Positions 52,521 to 61,169 of a DNA stretch of 64,000 bases are shown here, piece by piece (the first letter of the stretch is position 1; each line of letters starts with the position of its first letter). Position numbers and translations under genes: made by a program. Source of the stretch: Frankia alni ACN14a (lineage in GTDB: Bacteria; Actinomycetota; Actinomycetes; Frankiales; Frankiaceae); assembly GCF_000058485.1 (NCBI RefSeq), contig NC_008278.1, positions 6,876,962 to 6,940,961 on the forward strand, read 5' to 3'. Under the pieces are notes generated by a model. That model was not told the origin of the DNA. It searched no databases and worked only from the letters and a program-made list of their open reading frames with translations.

Positions 52521-53894
52521 TTGCTGTTGGATACGTTCAGGATCGTTCACTGGATGAACGCCAGGAAGATCACCAGTCAGGAGCTTGCGGTTCGGCTGGA
52601 AATCGGCGAAGAGGAGTTCGGTCAGCTACTCGCCAAGGATGAGTTCGACGTGGCGGACGATTTCGCCGAGTTGCTGGTCAGGCAGCTCGGGATCGAACTT
52701 CCGCAAATATCCGTGGGTACCGGAAAGAACGTCGTGGTGCTCCGCACGGCGGCCGAGATGCGAGCGACCTGCCGGGCCGTGCGGCGTGACGGGATCCATT
52801 TCTACAACTACTACACGATGGCGGCGCCGGCCGGAAGGGTGGCACCGGTCATCCTCGACATACTGTGTCCCGCCGACCGGCTGCCCGCGTTGAACAACGG
52901 TCACCTCGAGCCGGCGATCACGGTGAACCTGGGCCCGGGTGACATCAACGGTCGCTGGGGAACCGAGCTCACGGCGGCGACGTGGCGACGGATGCGCGCG
53001 GGGACTTCAGCCGTGCCGTGGGTGGCCGGCGATTCCTATGTGGAGCCCTCCTTCTGCCCGCACACGTACTCCCTCGCGACGGACGTGCCCGCTCGGATCA
53101 TCTCCTACACCGGAAGGTCCGGGCTCCAGGCGTTGGTGGAGGAGACGAACTCCTGGGCCGACCACGCCTTCGAGGCGATGGTCGAGTCGGTGTCCGACGG
53201 CTCGCCCGCCGCGATCCTGCGCAGCGTGCTGGCCCGTCGTGGTCACGACCTGACCAGCCTGGCCAGGCAGACCGGTATCCCGCAGGAGCGTCTCGCCGAC
53301 ACCGCGGACCTGACGCTCGACGAGGTGCGCGCGGTGGCCAGGGTGCTCGCGACGGACTACCGGATCCTGCTCCCCGCGATGCGCGAACACGACCAGGTCG
53401 GCAAGACGTTCCGGTCGGTGGAGAGCAGTGTCGCGAGCATCCGCCCGTTTCGCAGCTACGAGGTCGCCTCCCTCGCCGCCGCACCGCACCTGCCCGACCT
53501 GACCGGGCTGTACATGCACGTTGACAACGGCACGCCGAAGCCGGTGCTCGATCTCTGCGACTTCGCGGAGGCCCACTACCTCGTGCTGGACGGTGAGATC
53601 ACGCTCTGGTGGCGGCAGGAAAGCGGGCGTCGGCAGGAAAGCGGGCGTCAGCAGGAAAGCGATGGGATCGGCTCCGCTCGGCTGACCGGGGACGGCAGCG
53701 CATGGGTGTCGCCGTTCGTCGCGCACGGCTGGTCCGGCTCCGGATCGGTGGTGAAGCTGGGCAGCGGAAAACATCTGTCCTATGTGGACTACCTCGAGCT
53801 GTCCAACACGTTTCAGGCGCAGCGGGTGCTGCGCCGAGGACGTCGCGATCGGCTCGGCTGGGGCTACGACGGCCAGAAGGGGGCACCGGGCTGA
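52521..53894 (+). CDS. phpD: 2-hydroxyethylphosphonate dioxygenase (HEPD)
   Basis: A 457-residue non-haem iron cupin closely resembling PhpD. It starts ...FRIVHWMNARK, and Lys16, His128 (NNGHLEP), Glu175 and His181 (SYVEPSFCPHTY) occupy the positions of HEPD Lys16, His129, Glu176 and His182. The Glu ligand favours HEPD over methylphosphonate synthase, which uses Gln. HEPD splits 2-hydroxyethylphosphonate into hydroxymethylphosphonate and formate. The C-terminal cupin contains a tandem RQESGR-RQESGR-QQESDG insertion encoded by an 18-bp repeat. TTG 52521, after GGGAG, aligns best with PhpD; a TTG at 52500 overlaps the MFS stop. Confidence 0.92.
   Translation: MLLDTFRIVHWMNARKITSQELAVRLEIGEEEFGQLLAKDEFDVADDFAELLVRQLGIELPQISVGTGKNVVVLRTAAEMRATCRAVRRDGIHFYNYYTMAAPAGRVAPVILDILCPADRLPALNNGHLEPAITVNLGPGDINGRWGTELTAATWRRMRAGTSAVPWVAGDSYVEPSFCPHTYSLATDVPARIISYTGRSGLQALVEETNSWADHAFEAMVESVSDGSPAAILRSVLARRGHDLTSLARQTGIPQERLADTADLTLDEVRAVARVLATDYRILLPAMREHDQVGKTFRSVESSVASIRPFRSYEVASLAAAPHLPDLTGLYMHVDNGTPKPVLDLCDFAEAHYLVLDGEITLWWRQESGRRQESGRQQESDGIGSARLTGDGSAWVSPFVAHGWSGSGSVVKLGSGKHLSYVDYLELSNTFQAQRVLRRGRRDRLGWGYDGQKGAPG
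53613..53666 (+). repeat. 18-bp tandem repeat inside the HEPD gene
   Basis: CGGCAGGAAAGCGGGCGT occurs at 53613-53630 and 53631-53648 exactly, followed by a degenerate third unit to 53666. In frame, each unit encodes RQESGR. The insertion lies in a loop of the C-terminal cupin and would be tolerated. Confidence 0.85.
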
Positions 53895-54907
53895 TGCGGG
53901 TGGTGTACACCGATCCGGCGTGGGCCGTCAACGGGCTCGGTGAGCTCGATCCGTCGCTGGCGACGATCGAGCGCGAGACCTACGGGGAGGATGTCGAGCT
54001 CGGCCTCGGCGTCCGTCGGGACGGCCGGTTCCTCCTCGACGGTGCGGAGTTCGACAGCCACGTCGCTGGTGCGGACGCGCTGGTGGTCTACCGTGCCCTG
54101 GTTACCCCGCGACTGCTGGACGCGGTGGGTCCGTCCTGCCGGGTCGTCGCACGTCAGGGGGTGGGGCTGGACAACCTCAACGCCGAGTTGCTGCGTGCGC
54201 AGGGGCTGTGGGGCTTCCACGTCCCCGACTACTGCGGCGACGAGGTCAGCACACACACCCTGGCCCTGGCACTCGCCCTCGAACGCGGCGTCTGTGTGCA
54301 GGACGGGCTGGTGCGCAACCGCTCGTGGAACATCCACGCCGGCCGGATTCCCCGGCGTACCGCCGGGTTGACCGCGGGCATCGTGGGTTTCGGCAGGATC
54401 GGCCGTGCCACCAGCCGCAAGCTGCACCCCTTCTACGGGCGCGTCGTCGCCTACGACCCCTATGTTCCGGCGGACCTGATGGCCAGCCACGGCGTGTCAC
54501 CCTGCACGTCACCGGTCGAGCTCTTCGCCGTGTCGGACGTCATCGTGCTCCACCCGGAGCTGACCGCCGAAACCGAACGTCTGGTCGACCGGACCGTGCT
54601 CCGGTCGTGCACGCCCGGTGCGTTGCTCGTGAACACCGCCCGCGGCGGTCTCGTCGACCTCCCCGCGGTGCTGGACGCCCTTCGCGACGGACGCCTCGGC
54701 GGGTTTGCCTCGGACGTCTTCTCGCCGGAGGACCCCAACGACGACGAGATCGGTCGCGAGTTGTTGCGCAGGCCCGACGTCATAGTCACCGCTCATCGGG
54801 CGTTCCTGTCCGCCGAGTCGGAGGTCAGCCTGCGGCAGCGGGTCGCCGCCGGAGTGCGGCACGTGCTGCGAGAGGGGCAACCTCCGCCCTCAGGCCGGGT
54901 CGCGTGA
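53894..54907 (+). CDS. D-2-hydroxyacid dehydrogenase (PhpE-like)
   Basis: A 337-residue NAD-dependent dehydrogenase of the phosphoglycerate dehydrogenase family. The Rossmann loop reads GIVGFGRIGRATSRKL near residue 155; substrate-binding RQGVGLDN lies near 90, and the catalytic pair is Arg in NTARGGLVD and His in TAHRAFLS. In the phosphinothricin pathway the PhpE relative oxidises hydroxymethylphosphonate, and following HEPD directly the same role is likely here. The start overlaps the HEPD stop by one base. Confidence 0.85.
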   Translation: MRVVYTDPAWAVNGLGELDPSLATIERETYGEDVELGLGVRRDGRFLLDGAEFDSHVAGADALVVYRALVTPRLLDAVGPSCRVVARQGVGLDNLNAELLRAQGLWGFHVPDYCGDEVSTHTLALALALERGVCVQDGLVRNRSWNIHAGRIPRRTAGLTAGIVGFGRIGRATSRKLHPFYGRVVAYDPYVPADLMASHGVSPCTSPVELFAVSDVIVLHPELTAETERLVDRTVLRSCTPGALLVNTARGGLVDLPAVLDALRDGRLGGFASDVFSPEDPNDDEIGRELLRRPDVIVTAHRAFLSAESEVSLRQRVAAGVRHVLREGQPPPSGRVA

Positions 54908-54920
54908 GCCTGCTGTGCCC

Positions 54921-54971
54921 GATGTGAGACGTGGCCCGATGTGAGACGTGGCCCGATGTGGAGGACATGAG
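54921..54971 (+). promoter_or_regulatory. 17-bp tandem repeat upstream of pepM
   Basis: GATGTGAGACGTGGCCC occurs twice in tandem (54921-54937 and 54938-54954), followed by GATGTG and the GGAGGACATGAG ribosome site of pepM. It fills the only sizeable gap inside the operon and may have arisen by slippage or serve as a binding site. Confidence 0.5.
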
Positions 54972-55832
54972 ATGCGGAGAATCACCAACAGGACCTTCCG
55001 GGAGGTGCTGGCGGAGGGTCAGGCCGTGCGCGCCGCGGGGGTTCACGACGCGCTGGGAGCGATGCTTGCCGAGCAGGCGGGCTTCGCCGCAGTCTGGGCG
55101 TCCAGTCTGGGAATCTCCGCGGCGCGTTGTCTACCCGACGCGAGCCTGCTCACCATGACCGACTACCTCCAGGCCGCGGTACAGATGCAGCGTCGGGTGG
55201 GAATCCCGGTCGTCGCCGACTGCGACACCGGTTTCGGCAACAACCTCAATATCGCCTATCTGGTGCACGAGTACGAAGCGGCGGGAATCAGCGCGGTCTG
55301 CATCGAGGACAAGCACTATCCGAAGATGAACAGCTTCGCCCCCGGCAATCACGACCTGCTCGAAACCACCGCCTTCGCGCGGAAGATCTCCATCGCGAAA
55401 CGGGTCCAGAGCGGCGACGACTTCTTCGTCATCGCCCGCACCGAAGCCCTGATCAGTGGACTCAGCGTCGACGAAGCGCTGAACCGCAGCTACGCGTACG
55501 CCGAAGCCGGCGCGGACGCGCTGCTGGTCCACTCCAAGCACCGGACCAGCGCCGAGGTGCAGGCGTTCCTCGAGCAGTGGGACGGACGCAAGCCGGTCGT
55601 GCTGGTGCCGACCACGTACCCCGGGTGGCACTTCGACGACGCGGTCAAGGCGGGTGCATCCGTGATTATCTACGCCAACCAGGGACTTCGGGCGACGATC
55701 GACGCGCTGCGGGCCACCTTCCACGCGATCATCACGCACGGGAGTTCGGCCGACCTCGAGGCCGACCTGGCGTCATTGAACGACGTGTTCGAGCTTCAGC
55801 GGCTGCGGCAGTGGCAGGAGCTGGAGCGGTGA
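54972..55832 (+). CDS. pepM: Phosphoenolpyruvate mutase
   Basis: A 286-residue PEP mutase, the enzyme that makes the C-P bond by converting PEP to phosphonopyruvate. The diagnostic motif EDKHYPKMNS (EDKxxxxxNS) is near residue 105 and separates it from isocitrate lyase-type relatives. Metal-binding DCDTGFGN lies near 79 and RTEAL near 150. ATG 54972 follows GGAGGACATGAG. Its presence defines the locus as phosphonate biosynthesis rather than degradation. Confidence 0.97.
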   Translation: MRRITNRTFREVLAEGQAVRAAGVHDALGAMLAEQAGFAAVWASSLGISAARCLPDASLLTMTDYLQAAVQMQRRVGIPVVADCDTGFGNNLNIAYLVHEYEAAGISAVCIEDKHYPKMNSFAPGNHDLLETTAFARKISIAKRVQSGDDFFVIARTEALISGLSVDEALNRSYAYAEAGADALLVHSKHRTSAEVQAFLEQWDGRKPVVLVPTTYPGWHFDDAVKAGASVIIYANQGLRATIDALRATFHAIITHGSSADLEADLASLNDVFELQRLRQWQELER

Positions 55833-56986
55833 TCGACGCCGACCGGTTCTGTTCACGGTTGATCGCGCATGGCTTCAGCTCCGCCACCGGTGTGCCGTGC
55901 TCGTATTTCGCCGGTCCGATCGAGTGGCTGTCGCGCGACAAACGGTACGTGCCCGCGGCGAACGAGGGCGCTGCTCTGGCCATCGCCGCGGGTGCGGCCC
56001 TCGCGGGCTCGCGCACCGCGGTCTTCGCACAGAACTCCGGGCTGGGCAACCTGATCAACCCACTCGCCTCGTTGCAGATGACCTATGACATTCCGGTGCT
56101 CGCGTTCGTGAGCCTGCGAGGCTGGCCCGACCCGTCGCAGGACGAACCACAGCACGCCGTCATGGGGCAGGCCACGGCACGGCTGCTCGACGCGCTGGGC
56201 GCGGCCAGGTGGTTGTTGACCGCCGCGGCGAGTGACCTCGACGGCATCCTCGACGAGGCGGAGCGTGAACTGGCCCGCGGACGTCCGGCGTTCGTCCTGG
56301 TCGAGAAGGGAGCCATCGCCGGGGTCGTCGAGGGCGGAGAAGGTGGAGAGGGTGGAGCGGGCGGAGCGGGCGACCTTCCCCCGCTGTGCACCCGGGCCCA
56401 GGTACTCCGTGCGATCCTGCCCGACCTGGGTGACCTGCCGATCATTTCCACGACCGGCTACACCTCGCGCGAGCTGTTCGCGCTTGGCGACGCGGACAAC
56501 CATTTCTACATGCAGGGCTCCATGGGGCACGCGGCGGCGATCGGCCTGGGGCTCTCCCACACGTTGTCCGACGCGCAGCCGGTGGTCGTCCTGGACGGCG
56601 ACGGGGCGGCGTTGATGCACCTGGGCACGATGTCGACCATCGGTTTCACCGCCCCCGCCAACATGGTGCACGTCCTGTTCGACAACGGCTCCTACGAGTC
56701 CACCGGCTCGCAGGCGACCACCTCGCCGATGACCGACTTCACCCAGATCGGGCTGGCCTGCGGGTACCGCCAGGCGCGCGAGTGCTCGGAGCTCGGGGAG
56801 GTGCAGTCCGCACTGCGCCTGATGCTGTCCACTCCTGGACCGCACCTGCTGGTGGTGCGCGTGGCGTCCGGTCGCGGGACCGCTCCTCCCCGGGCGACCT
56901 CCGCGATGAGCGCACCGGAGATGCACCGGCGCTTTCGTTCCTGGGTATCCAGCCATGCGGAGAAACCGTGCAGCCGCCGGACGTGA
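55829..56986 (+). CDS. ppd: Phosphonopyruvate decarboxylase
   Basis: A 385-residue TPP-dependent decarboxylase that pulls the PEP mutase equilibrium forward by making phosphonoacetaldehyde. The N-terminal domain has TGVPCSYFAGPI and NEGAALAIAAG (catalytic Glu), followed by FAQNSGLGN. The TPP-binding motif is LDGDGAALMHLGTMSTIG followed by FDNGSYESTGSQ. A Gly/Glu-rich linker (EGGEGGEGGAGGAG) near residue 170 joins the domains and is longer than usual. GTGA overlap with pepM. Confidence 0.95.
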   Translation: MIDADRFCSRLIAHGFSSATGVPCSYFAGPIEWLSRDKRYVPAANEGAALAIAAGAALAGSRTAVFAQNSGLGNLINPLASLQMTYDIPVLAFVSLRGWPDPSQDEPQHAVMGQATARLLDALGAARWLLTAAASDLDGILDEAERELARGRPAFVLVEKGAIAGVVEGGEGGEGGAGGAGDLPPLCTRAQVLRAILPDLGDLPIISTTGYTSRELFALGDADNHFYMQGSMGHAAAIGLGLSHTLSDAQPVVVLDGDGAALMHLGTMSTIGFTAPANMVHVLFDNGSYESTGSQATTSPMTDFTQIGLACGYRQARECSELGEVQSALRLMLSTPGPHLLVVRVASGRGTAPPRATSAMSAPEMHRRFRSWVSSHAEKPCSRRT

Positions 56987-58080
56987 TCAGCGCGGCCGGC
57001 TGCGTGTCGGTGCTACCGCGGTTGGTGGGTGCGGGCAGGCGCGTGCTGGTGGTGGCCAGCGCCCGCGCGTTTCGAGCGGCCGGGGTCGAGGAGTTGCTGG
57101 CGGTCAGCGAGGTTGCGTTGTTCTCCGGCTTCACCCCCAACCCCCGCCTGGGCGATGTGGTCGCTGGGTGTCGGTTGCGGGACCGCTGGCGGCCGGAGGT
57201 GATCGTCGGCGTCGGCGGCGGCAGCGCACTCGACGTGGCGAAGTTGGTCCGCCTGCTGCCCGCCGACGTCGAGCACGCTCGCGGGTCGCTGCACGCGACG
57301 CGGTACGAGCCACCCGCGCAGCGAAGGCCGCTCGTGCTCGTGCCGACGACCGCCGGCCCGGGCAGCGAGGTCACCCGATTCGCGACGGTCTTCGATGACG
57401 ACACCAAGCTGTCGCTGGACCATCCGTCGGTGCTGGCCGACGTCGCCGTCATCGATCCCGACCTGGCGGCGTCCTGCCCACCGAGCCTCGTCGGAAGTTG
57501 TGGCTTCGACGCGCTGTGCCACGCCGTCGAGTCGTGGTGGAGCAAGCGGTCGACCCCGCATTCCCGCGAGTTCGCGAGCGAGGCGCTGACCGCCCTCGTC
57601 CCCTTGTTGCGGCGACCGGTGTCCGAGCCGGACGCCGCGCAGCGGAGCACGTTGGCGGCCGCGGCGCTCGCTGCGGGCCGAGCCATAGACATCACGAGGA
57701 CGACGGCGGCGCACGCCTTCGCGTACCGGTTGACCACGCAGTACGACGTGCCGCATGGCGTGGCCTGCCTGCTGAACCTACGGTGGCTGCTGCGCCACCA
57801 CCTGGCGATGGCCGAGCGGCCCGGCGTCGAGACGCGGGTCATCGAGCAGCTCGCGGCCATCGTCGAGGTGCTCGGCCTCGGGGACACGGAGCCGGCGGAC
57901 TACTTCACCGACTACCTCACCGGATTCGGCTGGTCGCCGCGGCTGAGGGACTACGGGATCAGCCGCGAGGCGCTTCCGTCCATCGTGGACGCGGGGCTGG
58001 GGTCCCGGGCCAGGGTGGAGAACAACCCGATCGAGCTGGACCGCCATGAGGTGCTGCATGAGCTTTCTGCGATCTTCTGA
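56968..58080 (+). CDS. phpC: Phosphonoacetaldehyde reductase (iron-dependent alcohol dehydrogenase)
   Basis: A 370-residue group III (iron-type) alcohol dehydrogenase. The NAD loop is VGVGGGSALDVAKLV near residue 75, and the metal ligands are Asp and His in GFDALCHAVES and two His in TTAAHAFAYRL and DVPHGVACLL. With PepM and Ppd it matches PhpC/FomC, reducing phosphonoacetaldehyde to 2-hydroxyethylphosphonate, the HEPD substrate. GTG 56968 follows GCGGAGAAACC and overlaps ppd by 19 nt. Confidence 0.93.
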   Translation: MQPPDVISAAGCVSVLPRLVGAGRRVLVVASARAFRAAGVEELLAVSEVALFSGFTPNPRLGDVVAGCRLRDRWRPEVIVGVGGGSALDVAKLVRLLPADVEHARGSLHATRYEPPAQRRPLVLVPTTAGPGSEVTRFATVFDDDTKLSLDHPSVLADVAVIDPDLAASCPPSLVGSCGFDALCHAVESWWSKRSTPHSREFASEALTALVPLLRRPVSEPDAAQRSTLAAAALAAGRAIDITRTTAAHAFAYRLTTQYDVPHGVACLLNLRWLLRHHLAMAERPGVETRVIEQLAAIVEVLGLGDTEPADYFTDYLTGFGWSPRLRDYGISREALPSIVDAGLGSRARVENNPIELDRHEVLHELSAIF

Positions 58081-58134
58081 GCGCGGATCCACGACCTGAG
58101 CACCCGCCGGACGGTTCTCGCATCGTCGTTTGGG

Positions 58135-59139
58135 TCAGCCGCCCGAGGCCCGGGTAGGCACATAACCCAGTCGCTTGTCCACGACGTTACGGAGGGGATT
58201 TCCGGACAGCCAGCACCGGTAATTGTCGACGAACAACTCGGCGAGCGCGGGCAAAGAGCCGACGAAGTCGCCCGACATGTGCGGCGACACCAGCACAGCG
58301 GGCATCGTCCACAGCGGTGAGGAGGTGGGAAGGGGTTCGGTGTCGAAGACGTCCAGCGCCGCGCCCGCGATGACACCGTCACGCAGGGCCGCAACCAGGT
58401 CCTCGGTAACCACGAGCGCCCCCCGACCGACGTTGATCAAACGGGCGGACGGCTTCATCGCGGCGAACGTCGAGGCGTTGAACATGCCCTCGGTCCGCTC
58501 GGTCAACGGACTCGCCGCGACCACGAAATCCGCGTGCGGCAGCCGCCGCGTCAACTGGTCGAAGCCGCGTACCACGCCGAAGTCCGGATCGTGGTCGCGA
58601 CGGGTGCGCCCGATACCCTCGACGCGCATGCCCACCGAACGCAGTGTCCGTGCAACCGCGCGACCAATGGGCCCCGTGCCCGCGATCACCACGGCACTCC
58701 CGTCGATCCGCTCGGTCTCCCTGTGCTGCCATCGGCGTTCCCGCTGCGCCGCGAACGTGCCGGCGAAATCCTTGGCGAAGGTGAGCACGAGCCCGAGCAC
58801 ATACTCGGCGATGGGGCCTTCGAAGACACCCCGTGAATTCGTCAGCACCACGTCGCTGTCTCGCAACGCGGGGAAGAGCACGGCGTCCACGCCGGCGCCG
58901 GCGACGTGCACCCATTGCAGCGCGTCCGCGGCGAGCCAGGCCGCCTCGACCCCGGTACACCGGAAGTCCCACACGAAGAGCGCGTCCGCTCCGCGGAGGT
59001 CCTCGGGAAGTCTTTCGGCCGTGGTGTAACGGACCTCGGCGCCGGACTCGACCATCTCCATGCCGGGTGGGCGTCGGCCAGCACACAACACCGCGACCAC
59101 CGGACACCCCGCCCGACCACGCCTCGTGGCAGTGTTCAC
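58135..59139 (-). CDS. Second D-2-hydroxyacid dehydrogenase of the phosphonate cluster
   Basis: A 334-residue dehydrogenase, distinct from the PhpE-like one. The Rossmann loop is IAGTGPIGRAVARTLRSVGM near residue 150, catalytic Arg is in NVGRGALVV, and His in SPHMSGDF. The substrate motif VHVAGAGVDAVLF lies near 77. It follows the aminotransferase with a GTGA overlap on the strand opposite the main operon and ends 54 bp from phpC. It probably reduces or oxidises a phosphono- or 2-oxo acid intermediate. Confidence 0.85.
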   Translation of the reverse strand: MNTATRRGRAGCPVVAVLCAGRRPPGMEMVESGAEVRYTTAERLPEDLRGADALFVWDFRCTGVEAAWLAADALQWVHVAGAGVDAVLFPALRDSDVVLTNSRGVFEGPIAEYVLGLVLTFAKDFAGTFAAQRERRWQHRETERIDGSAVVIAGTGPIGRAVARTLRSVGMRVEGIGRTRRDHDPDFGVVRGFDQLTRRLPHADFVVAASPLTERTEGMFNASTFAAMKPSARLINVGRGALVVTEDLVAALRDGVIAGAALDVFDTEPLPTSSPLWTMPAVLVSPHMSGDFVGSLPALAELFVDNYRCWLSGNPLRNVVDKRLGYVPTRASGG

Positions 59140-60356
59140 GTTCCACCGGCGCGGCCACCGGCGGCCGACCAGACCAGCTCTATGCCCTCGACCAGTTGCG
59201 CGTCAGGAATGGTCAACGGGGGCGCCATGCGGATGCGTTCACCGTGCCGGCCCCCGCTGAACACGAGCGCGCCGCTGGCGAACGCTCGGCGTACCAGTTC
59301 CCGGCTGACGACCGCGGTCGGCTCGAAGGACAGCGCGGGGCCGGTCGCGTACACCGCGCGCGCCAGGCCGGCCGCCTGAAGCCGGTCGGCGAGTTCCTCC
59401 AGCCGGGCGCCGACGGCCGCGCCCATGCCCGCCACATCGTTGCCGTCGATGTAGCGGGTCACCTCATGCGCGGCCGCGGTGCCCAGGGTGCCGGTCTGGA
59501 AGGTGTGCGCCAGATACACCGGATCCGCTCCCGCCTCCAGAAAGCGCTTGTACACCACGGCCGACAGCGGGTACATGCCGTTGGTGAGCGACTTGCTGAA
59601 CAGGACGATGTCCGGGTCCAGGCCCCACGCCGCGGACGGGCTGAAGACGCCGTGCCGGTAGAACCCGCACTGGATCTCGTCGGCCACGGTGACCACGCCC
59701 GCCGACGCTGCCGAGGCGGTCACCTCGTGCAGCCACTCGCGGTCGAGAGGCACGTACCCGTTGGCGCCCTGCACCGGCTCGTAGATCATGCACGAGACGC
59801 CGTCCCAGTCCCGTGGCACGGTGCCGGGAGTCAGGTGGATCACTTCGGGCGCGAGCAGGTCGACGAAGCCGGTGTCGTGCAACGAGAACCGCCGCTGCAC
59901 GCTGGTGAGTGCTGCCGCGTCGACACCGAGGCCGTGGAACGCACCGTCGATCGACATCACCCGGCCCGGACGGGTGCGGCGGGCCAGGGCCAGCGCGGCC
60001 GCCACCGCGAAGCTGCCACCCACCTGGTACAGGACGCGCCGGCTGTGCGGTTCGGGCAGCCGGGCACACAACCACCGCGCCACCCCGTCCGCCTCCGGGC
60101 CGTAGAACAGACCCGTGAGGTCGGACGATCGGGCCAGTGCCCGCTCGATCGCCGGGTTGCGGTGGCCGAAGTTGACAGCGGCATAGGCCGACATGAAGTC
60201 GGTGCACCGGTGCGGTCTGCCTGCCTCGTCGATCAGGTCCAGGGTGGCGTTGTCGGCGTGGACCAGGATGTACCGCTGGTCGAGCACGCCCGCCTCGTCC
60301 AGCCGGCTCTGAAATAGCCGGTCCTCGGTACGCGGGGCCGAGTCGGCGATAGTCAC
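59136..60356 (-). CDS. Class III PLP-dependent aminotransferase
   Basis: A 406-residue aminotransferase of the ornithine/acetylornithine type. The PLP lysine is in LFSKSLTNGMYPLSA, cofactor-binding Asp in VADEIQCGFYR, and the GGSFAVAAALALAR glycine loop lies near residue 110. GGAGCTGCG precedes the GTG. In this setting it could aminate phosphonoacetaldehyde to 2-aminoethylphosphonate, or phosphonoformaldehyde to aminomethylphosphonate; class III enzymes favour terminal amino groups, which fits either. Confidence 0.9.
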   Translation of the reverse strand: MTIADSAPRTEDRLFQSRLDEAGVLDQRYILVHADNATLDLIDEAGRPHRCTDFMSAYAAVNFGHRNPAIERALARSSDLTGLFYGPEADGVARWLCARLPEPHSRRVLYQVGGSFAVAAALALARRTRPGRVMSIDGAFHGLGVDAAALTSVQRRFSLHDTGFVDLLAPEVIHLTPGTVPRDWDGVSCMIYEPVQGANGYVPLDREWLHEVTASAASAGVVTVADEIQCGFYRHGVFSPSAAWGLDPDIVLFSKSLTNGMYPLSAVVYKRFLEAGADPVYLAHTFQTGTLGTAAAHEVTRYIDGNDVAGMGAAVGARLEELADRLQAAGLARAVYATGPALSFEPTAVVSRELVRRAFASGALVFSGGRHGERIRMAPPLTIPDAQLVEGIELVWSAAGGRAGGT

Positions 60357-60634
60357 CGCAGCTCCTTCAGAACAGCCGCATCCGATCGAAGACCGTACGA
60401 AGCCGATGCGGTGGCTGCGTAGAGGCGATCCACTTCGAGTGTCCGTGGCGCGATACCACAACCGGCATGCCAGCCACACCTGGCACGGCTCCTGGAGAGC
60501 GTCTCCATCGCAATGGCACGCTCCGGCGGCGGCCCAACCAGCTCCCTTCCGAGCTTCCCTCGCAGGCCTTTGTCGAGCTACTATGATTCGTCTGACCGGC
60601 CACCACAACCCTGACGTCGAACCACAATCGGTCC
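60357..60634. promoter_or_regulatory. Upstream region of the aminotransferase operon
   Basis: About 280 bp, moderately A/T-richer near 60575-60660. It should hold the minus-strand promoter. No gene is seen. Confidence 0.35.
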
Positions 60635-61124
60635 ATGCCCGTAAATTATCGCGAAAGCGCGAAGCCCCACGAGGGCGTCTTTGATAGGTTTGTCGGAACA
60701 GTCCAGAGCAGAATCGAGGATCTGTTCGTCCCGGTCAAGGATGCGCTCACAGGCTGATCCACGGCGTCGACCAGGCCCCGTTCCGCGGCGGCGTGCTCCC
60801 CGTGATCCCGACCCCGTCGTGGCACCCGGCCTACCGGGCGGACGCCGAGGGACCGATCTTCTCCACCATCTTCTTCAGCACGGTCGGCAACTACCCACTC
60901 GTCGTGGGCGTGGAGTGGGACGCCGCCCGCAGGGTGTGGTCGGCGATCTTCCTGAAGAACACGGGCAAGGGCATGGCCGGACCGAACCGGGATGAGGAGT
61001 ACCCCGGCCTGGCGTGGCCTGAGTACTCCTCCCCCACCGGTCGAACGAGTCCGGCGATAACCGGTCGCGATGGGCCGATTGAGATCCGAATAGCGGGTTG
61101 TCGCGGCCGGGTGAAGACCCAATA
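60635..61124 (+). pseudogene. Unrecognised, possibly frameshifted gene
   Basis: A 40-residue frame (60635-60757, MPVNYRESAKPHEGVFDRFV...) is followed at once, in a different frame, by a coding-like stretch LIHGVDQAPFRGGVLPVIPT and FSTVGNYPLVVGVEWDAAR to about 61040. The two would make one protein of about 150 residues if a frameshift near 60750 were removed. I recognise no family. Confidence 0.3.
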
Positions 61125-61169
61125 GTGGGACCGGAAGGTCTGGCCAGGAGAAGCTCGGAAGGAGCGCAA

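Noticed and set aside
52521-53894. Methylphosphonate synthase instead of HEPD
   Set aside because: The iron ligand in the SYVEPSFCPH motif is Glu, as in HEPD, rather than Gln, and the PhpC and PhpE-like neighbours fit the hydroxymethylphosphonate route.
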